This document shows, one piece after another, positions 15,144 to 22,818 of a DNA stretch of 48,043 nt. The first letter of the stretch is position 1. The number at the start of each line of letters is the position of its first letter. The DNA lies in the NCBI GenBank assembly GCA_043801935.1, contig JAZDLO010000065.1, positions 1 to 48,043 on the forward strand. The letters are read 5' to 3'. A program made the position numbers and the translations under genes. This stretch comes from JAZDLO01 sp043801935 (lineage in GTDB: Bacteria; Actinomycetota; Thermoleophilia; RBG-16-64-13). The notes under the pieces were generated by a model. It had not been told where the DNA came from. It searched no databases and saw only the letters and a list, made by a program, of their open reading frames with translations.

Positions 15144-17422
15144 GCGTCGCCGAGCTACGGACCGTGTCGGCTGAGTTGGAGAAGAAGCTCTCCCCCAGCG
15201 CGAAGAGGGTCCTGGAGAAGCGGTACCTAAAACGGACCGAGAGCGGCGAGCCACTTGAGGCTCCGGCCGACATGTTCGCCCGGGTGGCGGAAAACATCGC
15301 TCAGGCCGATCTCCTCTACCATCCCGAGGCGTCGCTGGATGCCACGATCGCCGAGTTCTTCGCGCTCATGGCCGGGCTGGAGTTCCTGCCTAATACGCCG
15401 ACGCTCATGAACGCCGGCCGCGAGTTGCAGCAACTGTCGGCGTGCTTCGTCCTTCCCGTAGAGGACAGCATGGACTCGATCTTCGGCGCGATCCGGGATG
15501 CCGCCCTGGTGCACCAATCGGGTGGAGGGACCGGCTTCAGCTTCAGTCGGCTGAGGCCTAAGAACGACTTGGTGCGCTCCACCATGGGCGTAGCCAGCGG
15601 GCCGGTCTCGTTCATGCGCGTGTTCGACATGGCCACCGAGACCATCAAGCAAGGAGGGACGCGCCGGGGCGCCAACATGGGCATCCTACGCGTGGACCAC
15701 CCCGATATCGTGGAGTTCATCCGGGCCAAGGAAGACGAGCACATCCTCAACAACTTCAACATCTCGGTGGGGGTCACCGAGGAGTTCATGGGAGCCGTGC
15801 TTACCGGCGACGATTACGCCCTGCGCAATCCCCGCGACCACACCGAAGTGGGGCGGCTGAACGCGCGCGAGATCTTCGACCTCATCGTGAGTCTGGCCTG
15901 GAAGAACGGCGAGCCGGGGATCGTCTTTCTCGATCGGCTGAACCGCGACAATCCCACCCCGCAGCTGGGCACCATCGAGTCGACCAATCCATGCGGCGAG
16001 CAGCCCCTGTTGCCGTATGAAAGCTGCAACCTCGGCTCGATATGTCTTGCCATCATGGTGAAAGACGGCGGCGTGGATTGGGAACGCTTGCGCCGGGTCA
16101 CGCGGACGGCCGTCCACTTCCTCGACAACGTCATCGATATGAACCGCTACCCACTCCCCGAGATCGGAACGATGACCAAGAGTAACCGCAAGATCGGTCT
16201 GGGGGTCATGGGCTGGGCCGACCTGTTGGTGGAGTTGGGCATCGGCTACGATTCTGATGAGGCCATCCGGTTGGGGCATGAGTTGATGGGCTTTGTCCAC
16301 GAGGAAGCCGTCACAGCCTCCGAAGAGCTGGCTCGCGACCGCGGCGTGTTCCCCAATTGGCAGAACAGCACCTGGGAGGCCAAGGGCCGGCGGGTGCGCA
16401 ACGCCACCCTCACCACCATCGCTCCCACCGGCACCATTTCCATCATCGCGGGGTGTTCCAGCGGCGTGGAACCCATTTTCGCGCTGGCCTTCATCCGTAA
16501 CGTGATGGACAACACCGAGCTATCCGAGGCCCACCCGGCGCTGGAACAGGCGCTGAAGCACCGTGGCCTTTACTCCGAAGACCTGATGAAGAGTATCGCC
16601 GCGGTGGGCGGTCTCCACGAGCTAGACCTACCCGAGGACCTCAAGAACGTGTTTGTCACCGCCCACGACGTGAGCCCGGAATGGCATATCCGCATGCAGG
16701 CGGCCTTCCAGGAGCACGTCGACAACGCCGTCTCGAAGACGGTCAACTTCGCCAAGCAGGCCCGGCCCGAAGACGTGGAGCACGTCTATCTCCTGGCGTA
16801 TGAGCTGGGGGTCAAGGGAGTCACCATCTACCGCGACGGCTCGCGGCAGGAGCAGGTGCTGAACATCGGCGAGGTCAAGCGGAAAGGCGCCGAGGGCGGC
16901 GAGGCCCTGCAAATGGAGCTCGGCCCCCAGGGTACAGCGGTCATGCCGGTACGCCCCAGCCGTTCTCCGGTGCTGCGCGGCGAGACCCGGGAGAAGGTGA
17001 CCGGCTGCGGCAGCCTGTACGTCACCGTCAACGAAGACGACTTCGGCCCCCGGGAGATCTTCGCGAACATGGGCAAAGCCGGCGGTTGCGCCTCGGCGTC
17101 CACCGAGGCCATCGGGCGGCTGATCTCCCTGGCGTTTCGGTACGGGGTGCCGCCGGATAAGATCGTCAAGCAGCTCAAGGGCATCCGCTGCCATGTGCCG
17201 CTGGGCTTCGGGCCCAACCAGATCCTGTCGTGTCCCGACGCGGTTGGAAAGGCTCTGGCCGACAAATACCATCTGGCCGGCGGCAACGGGGGCAAGGCCG
17301 TGGGCCAGCTGGAGATTCCCATCGCGTTTGCGCAGGGCGCCTGTCCGGATTGTGGCGGGGCGGTCGAGCACGAGGGCGGCTGCGTGGTCTGCCGCTCGTG
17401 CGGCTACTCGAAATGCGCGTAG
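15140..17422 (+). CDS. nrdJ: Adenosylcobalamin-dependent class II ribonucleotide reductase
   Basis: This 760-aa enzyme reduces ribonucleotides to deoxyribonucleotides using coenzyme B12 as radical source, so it works without oxygen or an NrdB subunit. Visible features: redox Cys102 (SACFVLPVED), the catalytic motif N283-P-C285-G-E287, and the barrel motifs TGTISIIAGCSSGVEP and NFAKQARPEDV. A C-terminal TSCPD-type domain follows (about 610-710, VTGCGSLYVTVNEDDFG, CASASTEAIGRLISLA), and a terminal zinc-ribbon/redox tail (CPDCGGAVEHEGGCVVCRSC then SKC). It lacks an N-terminal ATP cone of its own. It is translationally coupled to nrdR and controlled by the NrdR boxes at 14536-14589. The cofactor assignment rests on family similarity. 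Confidence 0.95.
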   Translation: MSVAELRTVSAELEKKLSPSAKRVLEKRYLKRTESGEPLEAPADMFARVAENIAQADLLYHPEASLDATIAEFFALMAGLEFLPNTPTLMNAGRELQQLSACFVLPVEDSMDSIFGAIRDAALVHQSGGGTGFSFSRLRPKNDLVRSTMGVASGPVSFMRVFDMATETIKQGGTRRGANMGILRVDHPDIVEFIRAKEDEHILNNFNISVGVTEEFMGAVLTGDDYALRNPRDHTEVGRLNAREIFDLIVSLAWKNGEPGIVFLDRLNRDNPTPQLGTIESTNPCGEQPLLPYESCNLGSICLAIMVKDGGVDWERLRRVTRTAVHFLDNVIDMNRYPLPEIGTMTKSNRKIGLGVMGWADLLVELGIGYDSDEAIRLGHELMGFVHEEAVTASEELARDRGVFPNWQNSTWEAKGRRVRNATLTTIAPTGTISIIAGCSSGVEPIFALAFIRNVMDNTELSEAHPALEQALKHRGLYSEDLMKSIAAVGGLHELDLPEDLKNVFVTAHDVSPEWHIRMQAAFQEHVDNAVSKTVNFAKQARPEDVEHVYLLAYELGVKGVTIYRDGSRQEQVLNIGEVKRKGAEGGEALQMELGPQGTAVMPVRPSRSPVLRGETREKVTGCGSLYVTVNEDDFGPREIFANMGKAGGCASASTEAIGRLISLAFRYGVPPDKIVKQLKGIRCHVPLGFGPNQILSCPDAVGKALADKYHLAGGNGGKAVGQLEIPIAFAQGACPDCGGAVEHEGGCVVCRSCGYSKCA

Positions 17423-17462
17423 GGCGCGCCGGCTGTCGTGCGCGCCGGGAGGTGAGAGTGGC

Positions 17463-17753
17463 ATGACCATCTTTATGGACATCGAGCTGGTGTCGATCGT
17501 AGAGGGCGAGCTACCCGACGCCTACACGGTGACCTTTGACGTTATCTACCCCGGCGAGACCTGGTGCCGGTCGGTAGTGGGCGTCGACACTGCGGTAGCC
17601 GCGCGATTAGAGCGCGAAGAGCAGGCGCTCATCGGCGCTGCGCGCGATGCTCTGCTGGAACTGCTGGCCTTGGAAGCGGTGCCGGTATCGTTCCAGCTGC
17701 GTCTGGCGCCCGAGGGCATCACCACGTTGGCCCGGGGCGCGCCGGGCGGCTAG
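17463..17753 (+). CDS. Small uncharacterised protein downstream of nrdJ
   Basis: This 96-aa protein follows nrdJ by 40 nt and has a GGGAGGTGAG ribosome-binding site. It starts MTIFMDIELVSIVEG and looks like a small alpha/beta protein (strands ELVSIVEG, YTVTFDVIY, VSFQLRLAP, with a Glu/Ala-rich helix RLEREEQALIGAARDALLELLAL). It has no Cys motif and no membrane segment, and no family is recognised. The operon position suggests co-expression with ribonucleotide reductase, but a functional link is only inference. Confidence 0.65.
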   Translation: MTIFMDIELVSIVEGELPDAYTVTFDVIYPGETWCRSVVGVDTAVAARLEREEQALIGAARDALLELLALEAVPVSFQLRLAPEGITTLARGAPGG

Positions 17754-17769
17754 GCTGCGCGGCCCGGCG
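17740..17769. terminator. Hairpin between convergent transcription units
   Basis: CGCCGGGC (17740-17747) pairs with GCCCGGCG (17762-17769). It overlaps the stop of the small nrdJ-linked gene and precedes the stop of the convergent DUF3160 gene at 17776. No T-tract is seen. Confidence 0.45.
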
Positions 17770-17775
17770 TCGGCG

Positions 17776-20001
17776 CTATTTCTCCACGATCCACTCATCG
17801 GTCCAGGCCGGGCGCGATGGCGCTTGGCCGGAGTCCAGGAGTGCGACCCATCCCTCGTCCGTCAGGCGCTCCGCGAGCGGCACGGTGAACTCGTAGTAGG
17901 CGTAAGACGCACCCGCGAAGAGTTGCAGTCTACCGTTCAGCTCGAACACGGCGTGGAGCACCAGTGGATACCCGGTCGCCTCCTCGAGCGCCTTGCCGGA
18001 GTTGTAGCTTGAGTGCACGTCCGCGACCAATGCGCTCTTCTCCGCGGTGGGTGAGAGTGTGCGCCCCTCCACGTCGTCGTCGAATTGTTCCAGGATCTCC
18101 AAGTAATGGCCATATTCAGCGATCGTGGTGCGCTCGTCTAGAGTGAGCTCCTCGCCTGTCAACTCCTTCCGGGCGATCGCTTCGAGGGTCTCGGCCAGGC
18201 CGATCATGGTCTCCAGCTTGTTGGCCGATTCAGGATCGATAAGACCGTAGTCGACCAGACCCTTGCGCAAAGTGGTGGCCAGTTCTGCGATCTTGGCGTA
18301 GAAGGCCGGATAGGGTTCAACATACCCCAGAGTCTCCGGTTCCTCGCCCCCCTCTCCTTCGGCGGTGACCGACTGCTTCGCGTACAGGATGGTGTCGTGC
18401 CGTAGCTCGGTCCAGCTGCCCAGAGCCGTGTTCAGACTCTTGCGCGCCCATACCCGTGATTTCATGAAGTCGGGGGCGCCAGCGGCCGGCAGGGCCATCA
18501 CATGTTGGAGCGATTCGAGCCAGCCGGTGTACAGATTGGCCGGCCACAGGTCGGGGTCCCGGCTGCTGAACTCGCCGTTCACCTTCTTGATCTGACTCTC
18601 CCAGTTCTTGTATCGGTCTTGGCCAAAGTCTTGCTTCTCTATCCTGTACGCCTGATCGGAACCCAGCACCGTCATGATGTCGAGACCCATGGGGAAGTCC
18701 CGCTTCGCTTCCGGCGCGTCTTCACCCACATATGCCCAGACCAATTGCTGGAAGGCGTAGGAATCGGGTATATAGCGCTGTCCCATGACCCGGAAGCTGC
18801 GCTCGTTCCCCTCTCGGTCCTGGGTGTCACCGGCGGCCCGCGTGGTCGCGGAGAGGATCTTGGGGGCCGCGAGCTTGTTGAGCTCTTTCCGTACCGTGGC
18901 GATCTTGGCCGCGTCGGCCAGGGCATCGGGCGCGGGCTGGGCGGCGCCGAACACCTGGGTGAGGACTTTCTCCATGTCGTCGACGGTGAGGTCGTCGGCA
19001 CGGCCGACCAGGAAACTGGTAGGTTCATACACGGCCATCCAGGCCTCCCTTGCCGACCCTACCAGCGAAGACGAGATCAGAATCGCGCGGCGCGTGAGAC
19101 TCACTGCAAGCTCCTCGGTGACGTCGGGATCGCGCGGATTGATGAAGAAGCCTGTATGGCCGTACCACATCATGGCTTTGAAATAGCGCTCGAGCTGTTC
19201 ACTGCGGGTATAGTGACCGCGAGGCTTGTACTGACTGTAGTCCTCGGTGAAGCCGAGGATGGGCGACCGCTCCAAGCCGCCGGCCGCCTCGATGAGGGAC
19301 AACTCGGCATCGACCTCATCCCCTACCACGTCTGGGGCTGTATTTGCCCCTTTCAACAGGGAGTTGGCCACGGCAAAGTAGGCCATGTTGAGGCGAGCAT
19401 CTTCCTTGACGGCCTCGTCGGTGCCGGTGCTCCATTGGTCGGAAGCGGCGGCGTAGAGGGCCTCTGTCATGACCTCAGCCTGACGGAACAGCGCCTCCTC
19501 TTCCATGCGCTGCAGTAGCGTGTCGAACAGCCCATGGTAGGCATTGAGCACCGAGTCGGTCGTGACCAGCAGCGGCAGACCCTGATAGCGGGCGCTCTCG
19601 TACACCTGCCAGAATTTCCAGGGCTGCTCGCCGGCCGGCGAGCCGGCGGCCACGAAGCTCTGCCGGGCCAGGACTTGCTTCTGCGCGTCGGAAAGCGTGG
19701 CCTTGCTAAGGTTGGTGACCGCGCTCAGATCGACCGGCTGGGGATCGAGGTAGTCCGGTTCGTCATACGGACCGACCAGACCCGCGCCGGGCTCTACCCC
19801 CGAAGTGGTGGATGAAGTGCCGTTGGTGGTCGCCCCAGAGGTGGCGGTCGAAGATGTGCCGCTGGTTTGGGCCTTCCCGCAGCCGAAGGCGACCAGACTG
19901 ACGGCCACGAGGAGACAGATGACGAGGAGCCCGGTCAGGCCGGGCGCCGATCCAAAGAAACGCAGGCTCGGTGATGTCGAGTGACTGTCCGCCCGGTTCA
20001 T
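17776..20001 (-). CDS. DUF3160 family lipoprotein
   Basis: This 741-aa secreted protein has a signal segment (about residues 20-40) and a lipobox-like end at A-F-G-Cys41, then a Ser/Thr-rich linker, then a large, mostly helical DUF3160 domain. Recognisable blocks include KQVLARQSFVAAG, LLVTTDSVLNAYHGLFDTLL, MMWYGHTGFFINPRDPD and GSWTELRHDTILYAKQS. DUF3160 proteins are widespread in bacteria and archaea with no established function; some resemble helical peptidase-like folds. The lipobox is atypical at the -3 and -2 positions, so lipidation is probable rather than certain. It has its own upstream region with the motif shared with the GerMN lipoprotein. Confidence 0.88.
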   Translation of the reverse strand: MNRADSHSTSPSLRFFGSAPGLTGLLVICLLVAVSLVAFGCGKAQTSGTSSTATSGATTNGTSSTTSGVEPGAGLVGPYDEPDYLDPQPVDLSAVTNLSKATLSDAQKQVLARQSFVAAGSPAGEQPWKFWQVYESARYQGLPLLVTTDSVLNAYHGLFDTLLQRMEEEALFRQAEVMTEALYAAASDQWSTGTDEAVKEDARLNMAYFAVANSLLKGANTAPDVVGDEVDAELSLIEAAGGLERSPILGFTEDYSQYKPRGHYTRSEQLERYFKAMMWYGHTGFFINPRDPDVTEELAVSLTRRAILISSSLVGSAREAWMAVYEPTSFLVGRADDLTVDDMEKVLTQVFGAAQPAPDALADAAKIATVRKELNKLAAPKILSATTRAAGDTQDREGNERSFRVMGQRYIPDSYAFQQLVWAYVGEDAPEAKRDFPMGLDIMTVLGSDQAYRIEKQDFGQDRYKNWESQIKKVNGEFSSRDPDLWPANLYTGWLESLQHVMALPAAGAPDFMKSRVWARKSLNTALGSWTELRHDTILYAKQSVTAEGEGGEEPETLGYVEPYPAFYAKIAELATTLRKGLVDYGLIDPESANKLETMIGLAETLEAIARKELTGEELTLDERTTIAEYGHYLEILEQFDDDVEGRTLSPTAEKSALVADVHSSYNSGKALEEATGYPLVLHAVFELNGRLQLFAGASYAYYEFTVPLAERLTDEGWVALLDSGQAPSRPAWTDEWIVEK

Positions 20002-20059
20002 GGCTGCCCCCTAAGATTGTGCCTCTACACCCCATGCCTGGATATAAACCCTCACCTAA

Positions 20060-20114
20060 CATGTTCGACCTTCAACGTCACACCCCGGCTACGGACGTGT
20101 AACGATCCGGTTAC
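20060..20114 (-). promoter_or_regulatory. Shared promoter motif upstream of DUF3160 lipoprotein
   Basis: On the coding strand the order is GTAAC-N6-GTTAC (20099-20114), 28 nt, then GGTCGAACATG (20060-20070). This repeats the arrangement at 11890-11944, including the spacing. A GTGAC within the 28-nt spacer is 22 bp (2 x 11) from GTTAC and may be a third half-site. The distance to the start codon is about 60 nt. Confidence 0.55.
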
Positions 20115-20133
20115 GGAGACGCGACCGCGCTGG

Positions 20134-20697
20134 CTACGGCACCGCGGTGAACCCGAAGCCGTTCCAGCGGTACGTGACGGTTTGAACCCCGGTTTGACCC
20201 GGGGCGGGTTCCTCGGTGAGCACGAGCAGGTCGCCGGCGCCCGCAGAAGCTCCGCTGCTGTCGGGGAGGACCCGCAGCGAAAGGGGCCGGGGTGTGAGGA
20301 CGCTCGTGACCAGGCGCTCCCGGTACTCCCCACCTACGTATGCGAACAGTCCGAGGTGGCGGCCATCGTCTGCCTCTAGAAGAGCCGCCACTTCGAGCAG
20401 GCCGTTGCGATCGGTGTCACCCAGGTAGGACTCGATCATCCGCCACTTATCCCGGCTCTGGTAGACGATCGCGCCGTCGCTGATGGTGAGGCGGCGGGTC
20501 GTTGCGTCTACAAGGACCTCTTCGGTGGCGCCGTCCCCGTCGAGGTCGGCGGAGACGATAACGCCCGGAGAAAGCCTGTCGCCCGATTGCCCGGCGACAT
20601 CCGTCGGCTGAGAGCAACCTGCGGCGAGGAGGGCCGCCAGCGCAAGGACCGCCACCAAGAGCGCCGCCGGCGGCGAGGGCGCCGGAGCGGGCCTCAT
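20134..20697 (-). CDS. Lipoprotein with FG-GAP/EF-like Asp-rich repeats
   Basis: This 187-aa lipoprotein begins MRPAPAPSPPAALL, has a hydrophobic segment and a clear lipobox (L-A-A-G-Cys, about residue 28). The mature part carries two Asp-rich units, DLDGDGATEEVLVD and LGDTDRNGLLEVAAL, which resemble FG-GAP/VCBS or dockerin-like calcium-binding loops. The start at ATG 20697 gives a proper signal peptide; the frame is open further upstream but that part overlaps nifU. It follows nifU by 34 nt with a strong hairpin between, so co-transcription is uncertain. Its function is unknown; extracytoplasmic calcium-binding or adhesive roles are typical of such repeats. Confidence 0.75.
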   Translation of the reverse strand: MRPAPAPSPPAALLVAVLALAALLAAGCSQPTDVAGQSGDRLSPGVIVSADLDGDGATEEVLVDATTRRLTISDGAIVYQSRDKWRMIESYLGDTDRNGLLEVAALLEADDGRHLGLFAYVGGEYRERLVTSVLTPRPLSLRVLPDSSGASAGAGDLLVLTEEPAPGQTGVQTVTYRWNGFGFTAVP

Positions 20698-20701
20698 GTG
20701 G

Positions 20702-20728
20702 GGGCGCGCGCCGGTACGACGCGCGCCC
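20702..20728 (-). terminator. GC-rich hairpin after nifU
   Basis: GGGCGCGCG (20702-20710) pairs with CGCGCGCCC (20720-20728) around a 9-nt loop, directly after the nifU stop at 20732 and before the downstream lipoprotein start at 20697. It could end or attenuate the ferredoxin-nifS-nifU transcript. Confidence 0.5.
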
Positions 20729-20731
20729 ACC

Positions 20732-21106
20732 CTAACCGGCGGTGTGCCGGGCGCGGTAGTCCTTGATGGCGGCCTGTAGTCCATCGGCGGCCAGGTTGGA
20801 GCAGTGCATCTTGGCCGGCGGCAGACCGCCAAGGGCCTCAGCCACGGCCTTGTTGGATATGGCCATGGCTTCGTCCAGCTTCTTGCCTTTGGCCATCTCG
20901 GTCACCATGCTCGAGGTAGCCACTGCGGCACCGCATCCCAGGGTCTGGAACTTGATGTCGTCGAGGGTGTCGTCCGTGACCTTGATGGTGATGCGCATCA
21001 TGTCTCCGCACTGGGGGTTACCCACCTCACCCACGCCGTCGGCATCCTCGATGACGCCCATGTTGCGGGGGTTGCGGAAGTGCTCCATCACGAGTTCTGA
21101 ATACAT
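20732..21106 (-). CDS. nifU: Iron-sulfur cluster scaffold NifU/IscU
   Basis: This 124-aa U-type scaffold receives sulfur from the cysteine desulfurase and iron to assemble Fe-S clusters. The three ligand cysteines are present at C33 (NPQCGD, with Asp35), C58 (TLGCGAA) and C102 (MHCSN). The N-terminal YSELVMEHFRNPRNMG block is diagnostic. The length corresponds to the IscU-like domain alone, without the ferredoxin and C-terminal Nfu domains of nitrogen-fixation NifU. The ATG follows the nifS stop after one base, so translation is coupled. Confidence 0.95.
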   Translation of the reverse strand: MYSELVMEHFRNPRNMGVIEDADGVGEVGNPQCGDMMRITIKVTDDTLDDIKFQTLGCGAAVATSSMVTEMAKGKKLDEAMAISNKAVAEALGGLPPAKMHCSNLAADGLQAAIKDYRARHTAG

Positions 21107-21107
21107 A

Positions 21108-22295
21108 TCAGTTCCTTTGCTTGCACACGCAGTTAGCGCACCAGATGGGGGACATCTCCCGGAGCCGCGCCACTATCGGCGGGAAGACCTTTATGAAGTA
21201 GTCTATATCCTCTTCCGTGGTACTCCGGCCCAACGTCATGCGAAGCGATCCATGGGCTTGCTCCACGGGAATACCGAGAGCGATCAGCACGTGGCTGGGT
21301 TCCAGGGAGCCGGTGGTGCAGGCAGAACCGGAGGACACGCAGATGCCTTCCATATCCAGCATCAGGATCATCGATTCGCCCTCGATGCCATCCAGTCTGA
21401 CGCTGAGATTGTTGGGTAGCCGCCGTACAGGGTCGCCGTTGAGATAGATAGCCTCGATATTCGCGCTCAAACCCGCCCACAGCCGATCACGCAGGGCGGT
21501 CTCGCGGGCGGCGTCGTCGGCCATGCGGGTGGCGGCCAGCTCCAGGGCCTTCGCCATCCCCACGATCCCGGGCACGTTATGCGTGCCGGCCCGGCGACCC
21601 TTCTCCTGGCCTCCGCCGTGGAACAGGGGGGTGATGCGGGTGCGCTTGCGCAGGTAGATCAGCCCGATACCCTTGGGGCCATAGAACTTGTGAGCACTCA
21701 TGGAGAGTATGTCCACACCCAGCTCGTCCACGTGGAGGGGAAGCTTGCCGGCGGTCTGCACCGCATCGACGTGCAAGAGTACCCCGGTCTCGCGCGTGAT
21801 CTTGCCGATCTCGGAGATGGGCTCGATGGTGCCGACTTCGTTGTTGGCGTGCATGATCGAAACGAGGATGGTATCGGGACGGATGGCCCGGCGCACGTCC
21901 TCCGGGTCGATCAGACCACTGCTGTCCACCGGTATCCGAGTGATCTCGTAGCCACGTTTCTCCAGGTATTCCATGCTCTCGAGCACAGCGTGGTGTTCGA
22001 AGCTGGAAGTGATCAGGTGGCGCCCCTTCTTCTGCTGAGCTTCTGCCGTCCCCAGAACGGCCCAATTGTCTGATTCGGTGCCCCCGCTGGTGAAATAGAT
22101 CTCCTCGGGCTCGGCACCGATCGTCTGGGCTATCGACTCCCGAGCCTCTTGAACGGCCTTGGCGGCGGTCAGCCCCAGGCTGTAGACGGTGGAGGGGTTA
22201 GCGAAGTTCTGAGTATGCCAGGGGAGCATGGCCGTCACCACCTCGGGGTCTGCCGGAGTGGTAGAGGCATGGTCGAGATAGATCACTTTTTCCAT
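21108..22295 (-). CDS. nifS: Cysteine desulfurase NifS/IscS type
   Basis: This 395-aa PLP enzyme releases sulfur from cysteine for Fe-S cluster assembly on the adjacent NifU. It starts MEKVIYLDHASTTP, has the PLP lysine in SAHKFYGPKG, the catalytic cysteine in SSGSACTTGSLEPSHV, and ends in a short Cys-rich tail (CANCVC). The extended SSGSAC loop marks the group I (IscS/NifS) class. ATG at 22295 has an AAGAAGG ribosome-binding site. The open frame runs 19 codons further upstream without family similarity and would overlap the ferredoxin gene. It is co-transcribed with the ferredoxin upstream and nifU downstream. The Cys-rich tail is unusual. Confidence 0.95.
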   Translation of the reverse strand: MEKVIYLDHASTTPADPEVVTAMLPWHTQNFANPSTVYSLGLTAAKAVQEARESIAQTIGAEPEEIYFTSGGTESDNWAVLGTAEAQQKKGRHLITSSFEHHAVLESMEYLEKRGYEITRIPVDSSGLIDPEDVRRAIRPDTILVSIMHANNEVGTIEPISEIGKITRETGVLLHVDAVQTAGKLPLHVDELGVDILSMSAHKFYGPKGIGLIYLRKRTRITPLFHGGGQEKGRRAGTHNVPGIVGMAKALELAATRMADDAARETALRDRLWAGLSANIEAIYLNGDPVRRLPNNLSVRLDGIEGESMILMLDMEGICVSSGSACTTGSLEPSHVLIALGIPVEQAHGSLRMTLGRSTTEEDIDYFIKVFPPIVARLREMSPIWCANCVCKQRN

Positions 22296-22317
22296 AGAAC
22301 CTTCTTTGGGCGGCTCG

Positions 22318-22593
22318 TCATTGGCGATCGTCGGATCGGGCGCCGGGGCCACGGGCTTCCTCGTCGGCTTCTTCCGCGCCGGCGGCGGTCAGGGACACTG
22401 CCCAGTCGGGGCACATGTCCGAGCACAAGCCGCAGGAAGTACAGGCTTCGGGTTTCGCGAGAAAGGGTGTGCCGTCATCACGGATCCCGATGGCGCCCAC
22501 GGGACAGAAGTGGCTGCAGATGCCGCATCGCTTGCAGCGCGCCGGCGAGAAGACCGGCAGCTGCTTCGTGGTGATGTCCTTCGTGGTAGCCAC
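22318..22593 (-). CDS. 2[4Fe-4S] ferredoxin-type protein
   Basis: This 91-aa protein has two four-cysteine cluster motifs: CKRCGICSHFCP (about residues 17-28) and CTSCGLCSDMCP (about 48-59), each suited to a [4Fe-4S] cluster. The C-terminus is acidic and Ala-rich. It is an electron carrier or a small Fe-S subunit. It is the first gene of the nifS-nifU unit and may be a client or electron donor for cluster assembly. I use GTG at 22593 as start; no clear Shine-Dalgarno precedes it, and TATACAAT lies a few bases upstream, so a leaderless transcript is possible. The frame is open for another 38 codons upstream, so the start is uncertain. Confidence 0.85.
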   Translation of the reverse strand: MATTKDITTKQLPVFSPARCKRCGICSHFCPVGAIGIRDDGTPFLAKPEACTSCGLCSDMCPDWAVSLTAAGAEEADEEARGPGARSDDRQ

Positions 22594-22818
22594 GGAGTCA
22601 TTGTATATCAGCGACCTCGCCCGTGAGGCCGCCTGGGTGCGATCACGCCCTGGCGCGCAGCCAGGCCGAGGTTTCGAAGCTGAGGCGGGTGCAACGCTCC
22701 GCGACATTCACCGGCAGGGCTCGGGTCTCGCAGGCCGCAGAGGCACCCGGCCCTTGGCCGGCCATGGTTGCGGCGCCGACCCTGTCGAGTCCTCTCACCC
22801 TGGTCACGCCCTCCGTCG
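22594..22818. other. Intergenic region, nothing recognised
   Basis: 225 bp between the transglutaminase gene's 3' end and the ferredoxin gene. It should contain the promoter of the ferredoxin-nifS-nifU operon. The high GC gives several chance open frames but none has a ribosome-binding site or recognisable product. No RNA structure was recognised. Confidence 0.4.

Noticed and set aside
18502..19518. 338-codon plus-strand open frame
   Set aside because: It lies wholly antisense to the DUF3160 gene, and its translation has no recognisable domain or ribosome-binding site.
22594..22818. tRNA-like T-loop sequence (GGTTTCGAAG) in the intergenic region
   Set aside because: No matching acceptor, D or anticodon stems could be drawn around it.
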